A stretch of 64,000 nt of DNA, taken from the NCBI RefSeq assembly GCF_033446605.1, contig NZ_JAWQUO010000007.1, positions 62,001-126,000 of the forward strand, given 5' to 3'. Positions 19,491-26,809 of the stretch are shown one piece after another. A model generated the notes under the pieces. That model was given only the letters and a program-made list of their open reading frames with translations. It had not been told where the DNA came from and did no database searches. This DNA comes from Iodobacter sp025352645 (GTDB taxonomy: Bacteria > Pseudomonadota > Gammaproteobacteria > Burkholderiales > Chitinibacteraceae). A program made the position numbers and the translations under genes. The stretch's first letter is position 1. Each line of letters opens with the position of its first letter.

Positions 19491-20246
19491 TCAAGCCTCG
19501 CTTAACCAAATTAAGCTAGCCATCCTGCCTGTGCGCTGATCGCGGCGGTAAGAGAAAAACCGTTCAGCATCCGTCACTGTACAAAAATTGCCGCCATAAA
19601 TCGCGGTAACGCCTTGTGCATTAAGTCTTTGTTTGGCTAAAAGATAGATATCAACGAGCCATTTTCCAGATGTGGCTGTAGCCTGAAATGCAGCGCTAGC
19701 GGTAGGGTCATGCGCTGTAAACGCAGCTTTTACCTCATCGCCTACCTCAAAAGCATTTGGCCCAATCGCAGGGCCGAGCCATGCTATGAGTGTTGCTGGC
19801 GGGACATCCATTTTGGCAATGGTGGCTTCAATCACGCCATTACATAGGCCACGCCAGCCCGCATGGGCTGCGCCGACGACGGTTCCAGCTTGATTACACA
19901 GCAAAACGGGCAAGCAGTCGGCGGTCATAATGGCGCAGACGGCGGAGGTAACATGCGCCACGCTGGCATCGGCCTCGGTATTTTGTGCAGCCGTAGCTGC
20001 GTTAACGACGTGCACACCGTGCACTTGCGTAAGCCAGAGTGGATCAGCAGGTAGATAGTGACGAACGATGGCGCGGTTTTGTTCAACGGCTTGAGGATGA
20101 TCATCAACATGATTGCCCAAATTAAGGCTAGCCCACGGCGCGTCGCTGACGCCGCCGTGGCGGCTGCTTGAGATGGCCTGCACCGTTGCGGGTGCAGGCC
20201 AATCAGGCCTGATCCATGTTGGGGGAAGTGGCTTATTCACGCACAT
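19491..20246 (-). CDS. pgeF: PgeF / YfiH laccase-domain protein
   Basis: Multicopper-oxidase-like fold protein (DUF152). In E. coli it removes misincorporated L-Ser from peptidoglycan precursors. Signatures: SSRHGGVS near the N-terminus, TADCLPVLLC, GAAHAGWRGL and a late FFSYRRDQRTGRMA. The His and Cys residues of the metal site lie in these motifs. The length (251 residues from Met at 20246) is normal; the frame is open to 20276. It overlaps the end of rluD by 14 bases, an arrangement conserved in proteobacteria, and is expected to be co-transcribed with rluD. Confidence 0.9.
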   Translation of the reverse strand: MCVNKPLPPTWIRPDWPAPATVQAISSSRHGGVSDAPWASLNLGNHVDDHPQAVEQNRAIVRHYLPADPLWLTQVHGVHVVNAATAAQNTEADASVAHVTSAVCAIMTADCLPVLLCNQAGTVVGAAHAGWRGLCNGVIEATIAKMDVPPATLIAWLGPAIGPNAFEVGDEVKAAFTAHDPTASAAFQATATSGKWLVDIYLLAKQRLNAQGVTAIYGGNFCTVTDAERFFSYRRDQRTGRMASLIWLSEA

Positions 20247-21282
20247 ACATGACTTCGCAGTCACTATCGTCAACATCCCAATCGTCTTCCCAGTCTTCTT
20301 CTAGCATGCCAGCATCTAAGCGTAATACATTCACCAGTATTTCCATATCTTCAGGAAGAGGGGCTTTCCAAGTCATGGTTTTGCCTGTTTCTGGGTGAAT
20401 CAGAGACAGTTTTCTGGCGTGTAGCGCCTGACGTGCAAATTCACTCAGCGCAATACTGACTTCAGGTGAGTGTATTCTTGGCTTGCCGCCGTAGATTGGA
20501 TCGGCAGCAAGTGGATGGTTTAAATGCGCCATATGCACCCGAATTTGATGCGTGCGGCCGGTTTCTAGCTGGCATTCAATCAAAGTGTGTGCGGTAAAGC
20601 GCTCATGAACCTTGTAATGTGTAACGGCATGCTTCCCCGAATGAACTACCGCCATCTTGATTCTTTCTTTAGGATGACGGCCAATTGGGGCATCTACTTT
20701 ACCATCTGAGCCAAACAAACCTTGGGCAACAGCGGTGTAATGGCGCTTAACCGTACGCGCTTGTAATTGTTGCACTAAGCTGTTTTGGGCTTTTAAGTTG
20801 CGTGCAATCACCATTAGCCCACTGGTATCCTTGTCCAGTCGGTGTACGATGCCAGCGCGGGGAATAGTTTTAAGCTCAGGGTAGCGATAAAGTAAGCCAT
20901 TCAGTACAGTGCCAGTCCAGTTGCCTGTACCTGGGTGCACAACTAAACTCGGTGCTTTATTCAGCACAAGTAAGGTAGCATCTTCGTAAATGATATCCAG
21001 CTCGATGTCTTCAGGCTGAAAAGCACTTTCGTCTGCTTCGGGTTGGGGTAAGACACTAATCGTTTCACTGCCCCATAGTTTTGTTTTGGGGACGGCTGGA
21101 TTGCCGTTAAGAAAGACTAGGCCGTCTTTAATCCATGTGGAGAGTCGGTTACGGGAAAACTCGGGCAGCATCTTGGCTAAAGCAGCGTCCAAGCGCTCCC
21201 CTGCCAAATCGGATGGCACGGTCAGGACACGCGCCTGCTCGAAGTCGTTATAATCGTTTAATTCGTTTTCGGAATGCATCAT
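20233..21282 (-). CDS. rluD: 23S rRNA pseudouridine synthase RluD
   Basis: Makes pseudouridines 1911, 1915 and 1917 in 23S rRNA helix 69. An N-terminal S4 domain (RLDAALAKMLPEFSRNRLSTWI) is followed by the RluA-type catalytic domain with GIVHRLDKDTSGLMV, which holds the catalytic Asp, and later GRTHQIRVH. An acidic tail ends the protein. The frame extends to 21351, but that would run deep into bamD on the other strand. The likely starts are the adjacent ATGs at 21282 or 21279, the first sharing a CATG with the bamD start. The protein is then ~349 residues, normal for RluD. Confidence 0.92.
   Translation of the reverse strand: MMHSENELNDYNDFEQARVLTVPSDLAGERLDAALAKMLPEFSRNRLSTWIKDGLVFLNGNPAVPKTKLWGSETISVLPQPEADESAFQPEDIELDIIYEDATLLVLNKAPSLVVHPGTGNWTGTVLNGLLYRYPELKTIPRAGIVHRLDKDTSGLMVIARNLKAQNSLVQQLQARTVKRHYTAVAQGLFGSDGKVDAPIGRHPKERIKMAVVHSGKHAVTHYKVHERFTAHTLIECQLETGRTHQIRVHMAHLNHPLAADPIYGGKPRIHSPEVSIALSEFARQALHARKLSLIHPETGKTMTWKAPLPEDMEILVNVLRLDAGMLEEDWEDDWDVDDSDCEVMYVRE
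21249..21254 (+). promoter_or_regulatory. Possible -10 box for bamD inside rluD
   Basis: A perfect TATAAT lies 26 bases before the bamD ATG, within the N-terminal codons of rluD. No good -35 is seen 16-18 bases upstream, so this is a tentative call. Confidence 0.35.
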
Positions 21283-22084
21283 GAATAAGATTCTACCGCG
21301 ATTCATCGTCTCTGCAGTATTTGCCGGATTATTGGCAGGCTGCGCATCCACTCCAGAAGAGCAGGATGAAACCCGTGGCTGGACTGCGGAGAAGATTTTT
21401 GCTGAGGCAAAATCAGAGCAAGAAAGCCGCAGTTATGATCGATCCAATAAGCTGTTCGAAAAGCTAGAAGCGCGTTTCCCTTACGGGCGGCATGCACAGC
21501 AAGCACAAATCGAGACGGCTTATAACCACTACAAAAACCAAGAACCTTTGCTGGCTTTTGCCGCAATCGATCGCTTTATTAAGCAATATCCAGCCCACCC
21601 AAATATTGATTACGCCTACTATTTAAAGGGTTTGGTCAACTTTAATGAGGCACAAGGCTTTTTATCTAGCGTAGTAAAGCAGGATATGTCTGAGCGCGAT
21701 CCTAAAGCCGCTCGCGAATCCTACGATACCTTTCGCCAGTTGGTTACGCGCTACCCAGAAAGCAAATACGCTGCCGATGCTACGGTGCGTATGGGCTACT
21801 TAGTTGGTGCGTTGGCCAACTTAGAATTACATGTAGCTAAGTATTACTACAACCGTGGGGCATTCTTAGCGGCAGCTAATCGTGGTAAATATTTACTAGA
21901 AACGTATTCAAGCACCAAGCAAGTTGAGCCTGCTTTAGGCATTATGGCTTTGTCTTACGACAAGCTAGGTTTGATCCCTTTGCGTGATGATGTAAAAAAA
22001 GTATTGTTCAAAAATTACCCAGAAACCACGGTATTGGATGAGAACAGCTTATTCACTGATTCTGACTGGTGGAAGCCTTGGTAA
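21281..22084 (+). CDS. bamD: Outer membrane assembly lipoprotein BamD (ComL)
   Basis: Essential lipoprotein of the beta-barrel assembly machine, on the periplasmic face of the outer membrane. A signal peptide ends in the lipobox LLAGC with lipidated Cys21. The remaining ~245 residues form TPR-like repeats; SEQESRSYDRSNKLFEKLEARFPYG and AFAAIDRFIKQYPAHPNIDYAYYLKG are typical BamD helices (first 20 residues or fewer of each are diagnostic). The length of 267 residues fits. It is divergent from rluD with overlapping start codons; GGAA lies seven bases before the ATG. In Neisseria the orthologue ComL was first tied to competence. Confidence 0.95.
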   Translation: MNKILPRFIVSAVFAGLLAGCASTPEEQDETRGWTAEKIFAEAKSEQESRSYDRSNKLFEKLEARFPYGRHAQQAQIETAYNHYKNQEPLLAFAAIDRFIKQYPAHPNIDYAYYLKGLVNFNEAQGFLSSVVKQDMSERDPKAARESYDTFRQLVTRYPESKYAADATVRMGYLVGALANLELHVAKYYYNRGAFLAAANRGKYLLETYSSTKQVEPALGIMALSYDKLGLIPLRDDVKKVLFKNYPETTVLDENSLFTDSDWWKPW

Positions 22085-22114
22085 GGAATATTTAATTTAT
22101 TTTCGAAAGGGGGG

Positions 22115-22143
22115 TTTACAGGCTTAAATTTGCTCTGTAATAT
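22115..22143 (+). promoter_or_regulatory. Promoter of the tRNA cluster
   Basis: TTTACA (22115-22120), a 17-base spacer and TAATAT (22138-22143), ending 14 bases before the first tRNA. Good spacing and position make this the likely sigma-70 promoter for all four tRNAs. Confidence 0.6.
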
Positions 22144-22157
22144 TCGCATCTCTTTCG

Positions 22158-22233
<76 letters not shown>

Positions 22234-22242
22234 GAATTAAAT

Positions 22243-22273
22243 AAGTTGTAGTTTTGATTTAAAACTATAACTT
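22243..22273 (+). other. Hairpin in the tRNA spacer
   Basis: Arms AAGTTGTAGTTTT and AAAACTATAACTT (13 bp, one G-T wobble) with a 5-base loop, between tRNA-Ala and the first tRNA-Glu. With no T tract on the 3' side it is more likely a processing signal than a terminator. Confidence 0.6.
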
Positions 22274-22293
22274 GTTGAGTAGAGTTTTAGATT

Positions 22294-22369
22294 GATCCCA
22301 TCGTCTAGAGGCCTAGGACACTGCCCTTTCACGGCGGCGACCGGGGTTCGAATCCCCGTGGGATCGCCA
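22294..22369 (+). tRNA. tRNA-Glu (TTC), first copy
   Basis: 76 nt with encoded CCA. Acceptor GATCCCA/TGGGATC, anticodon TTC at 22328-22330 in a CTTTCAC loop, D arm GTCTAGAGGCCTAGGAC, T arm GGTTCGAATCC. Confidence 0.97.
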
Positions 22370-22389
22370 TCTAATCTTAGTTTTATCGT

Positions 22390-22466
22390 GCGGCTGTAGC
22401 TCAGTTGGATAGAGTATCTGGCTACGAACCAGAGGGTCAGGAGTTCGAATCTCTTCAGCCGCACCA
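22390..22466 (+). tRNA. tRNA-Arg (ACG)
   Basis: 77 nt with encoded CCA. Acceptor GCGGCTG/CAGCCGC, anticodon loop CTACGAA with ACG at 22424-22426. The wobble A is presumably edited to inosine by TadA. Confidence 0.97.
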
Positions 22467-22513
22467 ATCAGTTTTAAACGCTGCTCAGTTTATAAGAGCT
22501 AGCTTAAAAGTAT

Positions 22514-22588
22514 GATCCCATAGTTTAGCGGTTAGAACACTGCCCTTTCACGGCGGCGGCCGGGGTTCGATTCCCCGTGGGATCGCCA
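22514..22588 (+). tRNA. tRNA-Glu (TTC), second copy
   Basis: 75 nt with encoded CCA. Acceptor, anticodon and T stems match the first tRNA-Glu, with anticodon TTC at 22547-22549, but the D arm (GTTTAGCGGTTAGAAC) is clearly different. Confidence 0.97.
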
Positions 22589-22592
22589 ATTT

Positions 22593-22623
22593 AAAAAACC
22601 TGCCCATGTGGCAGGTTTTTTTT
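22593..22623 (+). terminator. Terminator of the tRNA cluster
   Basis: AAAACCTGCC-CATGT-GGCAGGTTTT stem followed by a T run; starts four bases after the last tRNA. Confidence 0.92.
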
Positions 22624-22692
22624 CGTCCGCACCATTCAAATGATCCCCGTGTAAAATTCTAAGGGGAATCTCTTTTTAGGAATTTAATCAAT

Positions 22693-23319
22693 ATGGCAGC
22701 TTTGGGGCGTTTTCTTTCGGTAGAAGGCATTGATGGCGCGGGGAAAAGCACGCAACTGGCTTGGATTGCACAGTGGCTAAAGCAGCATAGTGTCGCTTTT
22801 GTGCAAACACGCGAGCCAGGCGGCACGGCTTTGGGTGAAAAGCTCCGCGATTTACTACTCAGCGAGCCTATGCATCTAGAAACCGAAACCTTACTTATGT
22901 TTGCAGGCCGCCGAGAGCATCTAGAGCAAGTGATTAAGCCTGCATTGGCGCGTGGCGAGTGGGTGTTGTGCGATCGCTTTAGCGATGCAAGCTACGCTTA
23001 TCAAGGCGGTGGACGAGGTTTACCACGCGAGAAATTTATTGCGCTAGAAGAATGGGTGCAAGGTGTTGCGCCTAATAAGATTCAGCCTGATTTAACCCTG
23101 ATTTTTGATGTACCCTTGTCGGTTAGCCAAGAGCGGATGGCGGGGGGGCGTACTTTGGATCGGTTTGAGCGGGAAGCCACCGATTTTCATGCCAGAGTGC
23201 GGGCTGCATATCTAGAAAGAGCCGCCAGTGAGCCGCAGCGCATTCGCGTGATCAATGCTAATCGCTCTTTGGAAGAAATTCAGCAAGAATTAGCTGAGAT
23301 ACTAAGCGCCATCCTTTAA
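22693..23319 (+). CDS. tmk: Thymidylate kinase
   Basis: Phosphorylates dTMP to dTDP. The 208 residues have the P-loop EGIDGAGKST, the REPGGT motif, DRFSDASYAYQGGGRG with the substrate-binding DR, and a LID region around AGGRTLDRFE. The length and motifs match bacterial Tmk. First gene of tmk-holB-pilZ-tatD, a conserved proteobacterial order; holB starts 15 bases later. Confidence 0.96.
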   Translation: MAALGRFLSVEGIDGAGKSTQLAWIAQWLKQHSVAFVQTREPGGTALGEKLRDLLLSEPMHLETETLLMFAGRREHLEQVIKPALARGEWVLCDRFSDASYAYQGGGRGLPREKFIALEEWVQGVAPNKIQPDLTLIFDVPLSVSQERMAGGRTLDRFEREATDFHARVRAAYLERAASEPQRIRVINANRSLEEIQQELAEILSAIL

Positions 23320-23334
23320 TGAGCACCTAGATAG

Positions 23335-24348
23335 ATGAAAACACTTTACCCTTGGCAAGCCGCAGCTTGGTCGCAATTAATGCGCGAGATGGATAGGCTG
23401 CCGCATGCCATGCTGATTACCGGTGAGGAAGGCATTGGGAAAAGGCGTTTTGCAGAATACTTAGCCCAGTTTCTACTTTGCGAAGACGAGACAAAAACCA
23501 CGGCACCTTGTGGCGTGTGTGATGGCTGCCGCTGGTATATGGCGGGCAATCATCCCGATTACCGCGTGCTTTCGCCTGAAGATAATGAGAATGACGCCAG
23601 CGAAGACGCTAAGCCTAAGCGCAAATCGCAGGTGATTGGGGTGGATGACATCCGCGATTTGGCCGATTTTGTTAACTTAACTGCACACCGCAAAGGCATC
23701 CGCGTCACGGTGGTTTATCCGGCCGAAACGCTAAATGTGGCCGCGGCAAATGCATTTTTAAAAACACTAGAAGAACCGCCATCAGGCGCGATGTTTATTC
23801 TGGTGTCAAATCACTGGCGGCGTTTATTGCCGACTATTCGCAGCCGCTGCCGTGTGTTTCCAATGGCAACGCCTGAGCATGCTACAGCTGCGGCGTGGCT
23901 GGCGCAGCAGCAGGTGGTTAATCCTGCACTGCATTTGGCGCATACGGGTGGCGCACCCTTGGCGGCTTTAGAAGATGCAAGTGCCGAATGGCTGCCTAAC
24001 CGCAAGGCATTTTTGGCGCATATTGCCAATCCTGCGGTTTTAGATGTGCTGGCTGTGGCTAGTGAGCTAGAAAAGGCTAAACTAGAGATGTCTCTGGTGG
24101 TGGGCTGGTTGCAAAAATGGGTCCATGATTTAATCAATATCAAGATGACGGGCAAACTTCGCTATTATCCAGATTGGGAGAGCGATTTACAGCGCTTAGC
24201 AGCGCAATCACCCGCCTTTTTTCATTATACCGATCGTCTTAATGAGGCAATGCGCCTAGCGCACCACCCTTTAAATCAGCGATTAGTGTTTGAATCTTTG
24301 CTTTTTGCTTATCTGGATGCACTGCGTAGTAATAAGGGGAAAAAATGA
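23335..24348 (+). CDS. holB: DNA polymerase III delta-prime subunit
   Basis: Clamp-loader subunit with AAA+ fold, 337 residues. It has a modified P-loop (TGEEGIGKRRFA) and the zinc-binding cysteines C-x(8-9)-CGVCDGC near residues 50-64. VNLTAHRKGIRVTVV leads into the NAFLKTLEEPP motif, and TIRSRCR is the sensor-1/SRC-type motif of clamp-loader subunits. A charged insertion (ENDASEDAKPKRKS) lies around residue 85. Its stop overlaps the pilZ start (ATGA), so translation is coupled to pilZ. Confidence 0.94.
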   Translation: MKTLYPWQAAAWSQLMREMDRLPHAMLITGEEGIGKRRFAEYLAQFLLCEDETKTTAPCGVCDGCRWYMAGNHPDYRVLSPEDNENDASEDAKPKRKSQVIGVDDIRDLADFVNLTAHRKGIRVTVVYPAETLNVAAANAFLKTLEEPPSGAMFILVSNHWRRLLPTIRSRCRVFPMATPEHATAAAWLAQQQVVNPALHLAHTGGAPLAALEDASAEWLPNRKAFLAHIANPAVLDVLAVASELEKAKLEMSLVVGWLQKWVHDLINIKMTGKLRYYPDWESDLQRLAAQSPAFFHYTDRLNEAMRLAHHPLNQRLVFESLLFAYLDALRSNKGKK

Positions 24349-24710
24349 GTGAACCCATTAAGGCTCCGGTATCGCGGCCTGGCGTATTGTCGCTAAATAT
24401 TAAAGAAAAAGCTGCTCTGTATGCTTCGTATATGCCTTTTTTAAAAGGCGGTGGTATTTTTATTCCAACCAATAAAGCCTATGTATTGGGCGATGAAGTC
24501 TTTATGTTGCTTTCGCTCTTGGATGATCCTGCCAAAATTGCCGTTTCGGGCAATGTGGTGTGGATTACCCCGCAGGGAGCCAATAATAATCACCAGCAGG
24601 GTATTGGGGTGAAATTCTCGGCTAATGAAGCAGGCAATCAAGCTAAAACCAAGATTGAAGGCTTATTGGGCGGCTATCTGCAATCGGCCCGTACCACCCA
24701 CACTATGTAA
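24345..24710 (+). CDS. pilZ: Type IV pilus PilZ-domain protein
   Basis: 121 residues with the compact beta-barrel of the founding PilZ protein: GVLSLNIKEKAALYASYMPF, GGGIFIPT, GDEVFMLLSLLDDP and GNVVWITPQG. The canonical RxxxR c-di-GMP-binding motif at the N-terminus is absent and the DxSxxG motif is replaced by GGGIFIPT, as in Pseudomonas PilZ, which binds PilB/FimX rather than c-di-GMP. The position after holB and before tatD is the classical pilZ locus. It probably works in pilus assembly with the motor proteins at 57-60 kb. Confidence 0.93.
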   Translation: MSEPIKAPVSRPGVLSLNIKEKAALYASYMPFLKGGGIFIPTNKAYVLGDEVFMLLSLLDDPAKIAVSGNVVWITPQGANNNHQQGIGVKFSANEAGNQAKTKIEGLLGGYLQSARTTHTM

Positions 24711-24740
24711 TTTTTCTTAATCTGCCTTTTTGAAGTCCCT

Positions 24741-25511
24741 ATGTTTATTGATTCGCATTGCCATATTAATTTCCCCGATCTTGCTGCCAATATCGACCCA
24801 CTGCTTGCCAATATGGCCGAGAACAAAGTGACGCACGCGCTGTGCGTGGCGGTGAATTTGCCAGAGCTGCCCTCCGTGCTTGCCTTAGCTGAAGCGCATG
24901 CCAATATTTTTGCTTCGGTGGGGGTGCATCCTGATTATGAAGACACGCCAGAGCCAAGCGTAGAGCAGCTGGTAGAGCTAGCCAAGCACCCTAGAGTGGT
25001 TGCTATTGGTGAAACAGGGCTTGATTACTATCGTTTGCAAGGTGATCTGGAATGGCAAAGGGAGCGCTTTAGAGTGCATATCCGCGCCGCCAAGCAAGCA
25101 GGCTTGCCACTCATTATCCATACTCGTTCATCTGCGGCAGACACCATTCGTATCTTAAAAGAAGAGGGCGCGAATGAGGTTGGCGGGGTATTGCATTGCT
25201 TTACCGAGACTTGGGAAGTGGCGCAGGCAGCGATGGAGCTAGGGTTTTATATCTCGATATCTGGCATTGTCACCTTCAAAAAAGCCGTTGAGCTGCAAGA
25301 AGTAGCTCGGCTTGTGCCGCTGGATAGGCTGCTCATCGAAACGGATTCGCCTTATTTAGCGCCGGTGCCATACCGTGGTAAACAGAACCAACCCGCTTGG
25401 GTTAGGCATGTAGGTGAATCAATTGCAGATTTACGTGGGGTCAGCGTTAATCAAATTGCAGATGCCACGACTGCTAACTTCTTTAAGCTATTTGCAAGGG
25501 CGCAAAAATGA
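24741..25511 (+). CDS. tatD: TatD family metal-dependent DNase
   Basis: 256-residue TIM-barrel hydrolase. Metal ligands are visible in FIDSHCHI (HxH), IGETGLDYY (Glu), IIHTRSSA (His), VLHCFTE (His) and LIETDSPYLAP (Asp). The family shows 3'-5' exonuclease or DNase activity, and this member is YcfH-like by position after holB-pilZ. Its stop overlaps the following MBL gene start as ATGA. Confidence 0.94.
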   Translation: MFIDSHCHINFPDLAANIDPLLANMAENKVTHALCVAVNLPELPSVLALAEAHANIFASVGVHPDYEDTPEPSVEQLVELAKHPRVVAIGETGLDYYRLQGDLEWQRERFRVHIRAAKQAGLPLIIHTRSSAADTIRILKEEGANEVGGVLHCFTETWEVAQAAMELGFYISISGIVTFKKAVELQEVARLVPLDRLLIETDSPYLAPVPYRGKQNQPAWVRHVGESIADLRGVSVNQIADATTANFFKLFARAQK

Positions 25512-26293
25512 AAGTAGAGGTGCTCATTTTGGGTGTGGGTTCTAGCGGTGGTTCACCAGCGCTCGGTTGCTCTTGCCCAACCTGCACCTCTAGCGATCCT
25601 AAAAATAGTCGTAGCCGCGCATCATCGGTACTACGGGTTGGGGGCAAAACATTCCTTATAGATACTGGCCCCGATCTGCGCTATCAAGCCCTGCGTGAGC
25701 AATTACTGCACGTAGATGCGGTGCTGTATACCCATCCACACGCTGATCACCTCAATGGGATCGACGATTTACGCGCTTTTTGCTGGCTGCAAAAAGCGCC
25801 TATTCCTGTGTTTGGCAACGAGTTTATGCTTGAGCATATCCGCCAGCGTTTTCCCTACACGCTATTTCCGCCAAATAATTTTTGGGATAAACCGGTCTTA
25901 ACGCTACATTCCGTCAGCGATAGCACCTTTGAGTTCGCTGGGATTGCTATTGAGCCTATTCCACTTATGCATGGAAAATGGCCGATTTTGGGCTACCGCA
26001 TAGGCAAAGTAGCCTATTTAACCGATGTATCAGAAATCCCCGCAGAGAGCCTTGCTAAGCTACAAGGCTTAGATATTGTGCTACTTGATTGCCTGCGCCG
26101 CGTACCCCATCCTACGCATTTTTCTGTGGATCAAGCCATTGCGGCCGCCAAGCAAATAGGGGCCAAGCAAACCGTGATGATCCATATGACGCACGAGCTT
26201 GAATACCATGCGCTTTCGCAAGAATTACCGGAGGGCATGGTGGTGGGCTTTGATGGGATGCGCTTAGTGAGCGAGGCAGGTACAGGCCTTTAG
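25508..26293 (+). CDS. MBL-fold phosphodiesterase-like hydrolase (PhnP-like)
   Basis: 261 residues of metallo-beta-lactamase fold. GVGSSGGSPALGCSCPTC is an N-terminal cysteine cluster like that of PhnP and binds an extra zinc. HPHADHLNGIDDLRAF is the metal motif HxHxDH, and YLTDVSEIP, LDCLRR and MIHMTHE supply later ligands. PhnP hydrolyses cyclic ribose phosphates, but there are no phosphonate genes here, so a more general cyclic phosphodiester role is possible. Translationally coupled to tatD. Confidence 0.88.
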   Translation: MKVEVLILGVGSSGGSPALGCSCPTCTSSDPKNSRSRASSVLRVGGKTFLIDTGPDLRYQALREQLLHVDAVLYTHPHADHLNGIDDLRAFCWLQKAPIPVFGNEFMLEHIRQRFPYTLFPPNNFWDKPVLTLHSVSDSTFEFAGIAIEPIPLMHGKWPILGYRIGKVAYLTDVSEIPAESLAKLQGLDIVLLDCLRRVPHPTHFSVDQAIAAAKQIGAKQTVMIHMTHELEYHALSQELPEGMVVGFDGMRLVSEAGTGL

Positions 26294-26346
26294 TCGCTGG
26301 TGTAGCTGCTTATCTAATATTTTTTCTGCGATTTTTCTTTTCATTT

Positions 26347-26370
26347 AGCCCGTAATTATGGGCTTTTTTT
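26347..26370 (+). terminator. Rho-independent terminator
   Basis: AGCCC-GTAATTAT-GGGCT followed by a seven-T run, 54 bases after the MBL hydrolase stop. Closes the tmk-holB-pilZ-tatD-MBL transcript. Confidence 0.85.
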
Positions 26371-26530
26371 CGTTTTTAGCTGCGTATTTCCTCCCATTTC
26401 TAAGCCTCATTTGTGGTTTATCCCAATTAGTCCTTTATTAAATTTAAGCAAGCTACAGAAAAATACCTAGATTCCAGCTATGGTTTAGCTGGTAATACTT
26501 ATTTATTTTGACAAAATATGGAAAACTTTA

Positions 26531-26787
26531 GCTGATTATGTCTCTTGTTTAATAACGCCTATGTAAATGGGTTTTTTAGAATCGCACTTTGCTTTTGTGG
26601 AGAGAGAAACTCAATCTTATCAACTTAAGGGCACTGTTGATCGTTAAACCCTAAGCGATCTAGATCTATCTATTGCAAGCGTTGAAACATCGTAGGACGG
26701 GTGCAACCCGCGTTTTTTTAGCATCGATCAAAGATTTTACCCGCCCTACAATACTGATGATGAGTTTGAGTAAGAGACATAATTAGG
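26531..26787 (+). mobile_element. MITE-like element, copy 1
   Basis: A non-coding 257-bp unit between the MBL hydrolase and the NMT1/GGDEF gene. Ends are inverted repeats: ATTATGTCTCTT at 26535-26546 and AAGAGACATAAT at 26772-26783 (12 bp perfect). Inside are a TTGCAAGC-TTGAAAC block and the sequence GTAGGACGGGTGCAACCCGCG. The right two thirds match copy 2 (28831-29287) in inverted orientation, for example a 19-base identity at 26632-26650 versus 28973-28991. There is no ORF of note. Possible CTTTA duplication at the flanks is uncertain. Confidence 0.7.
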
Positions 26788-26809
26788 AAGCTTTATTTAT
26801 AAAAATCTT

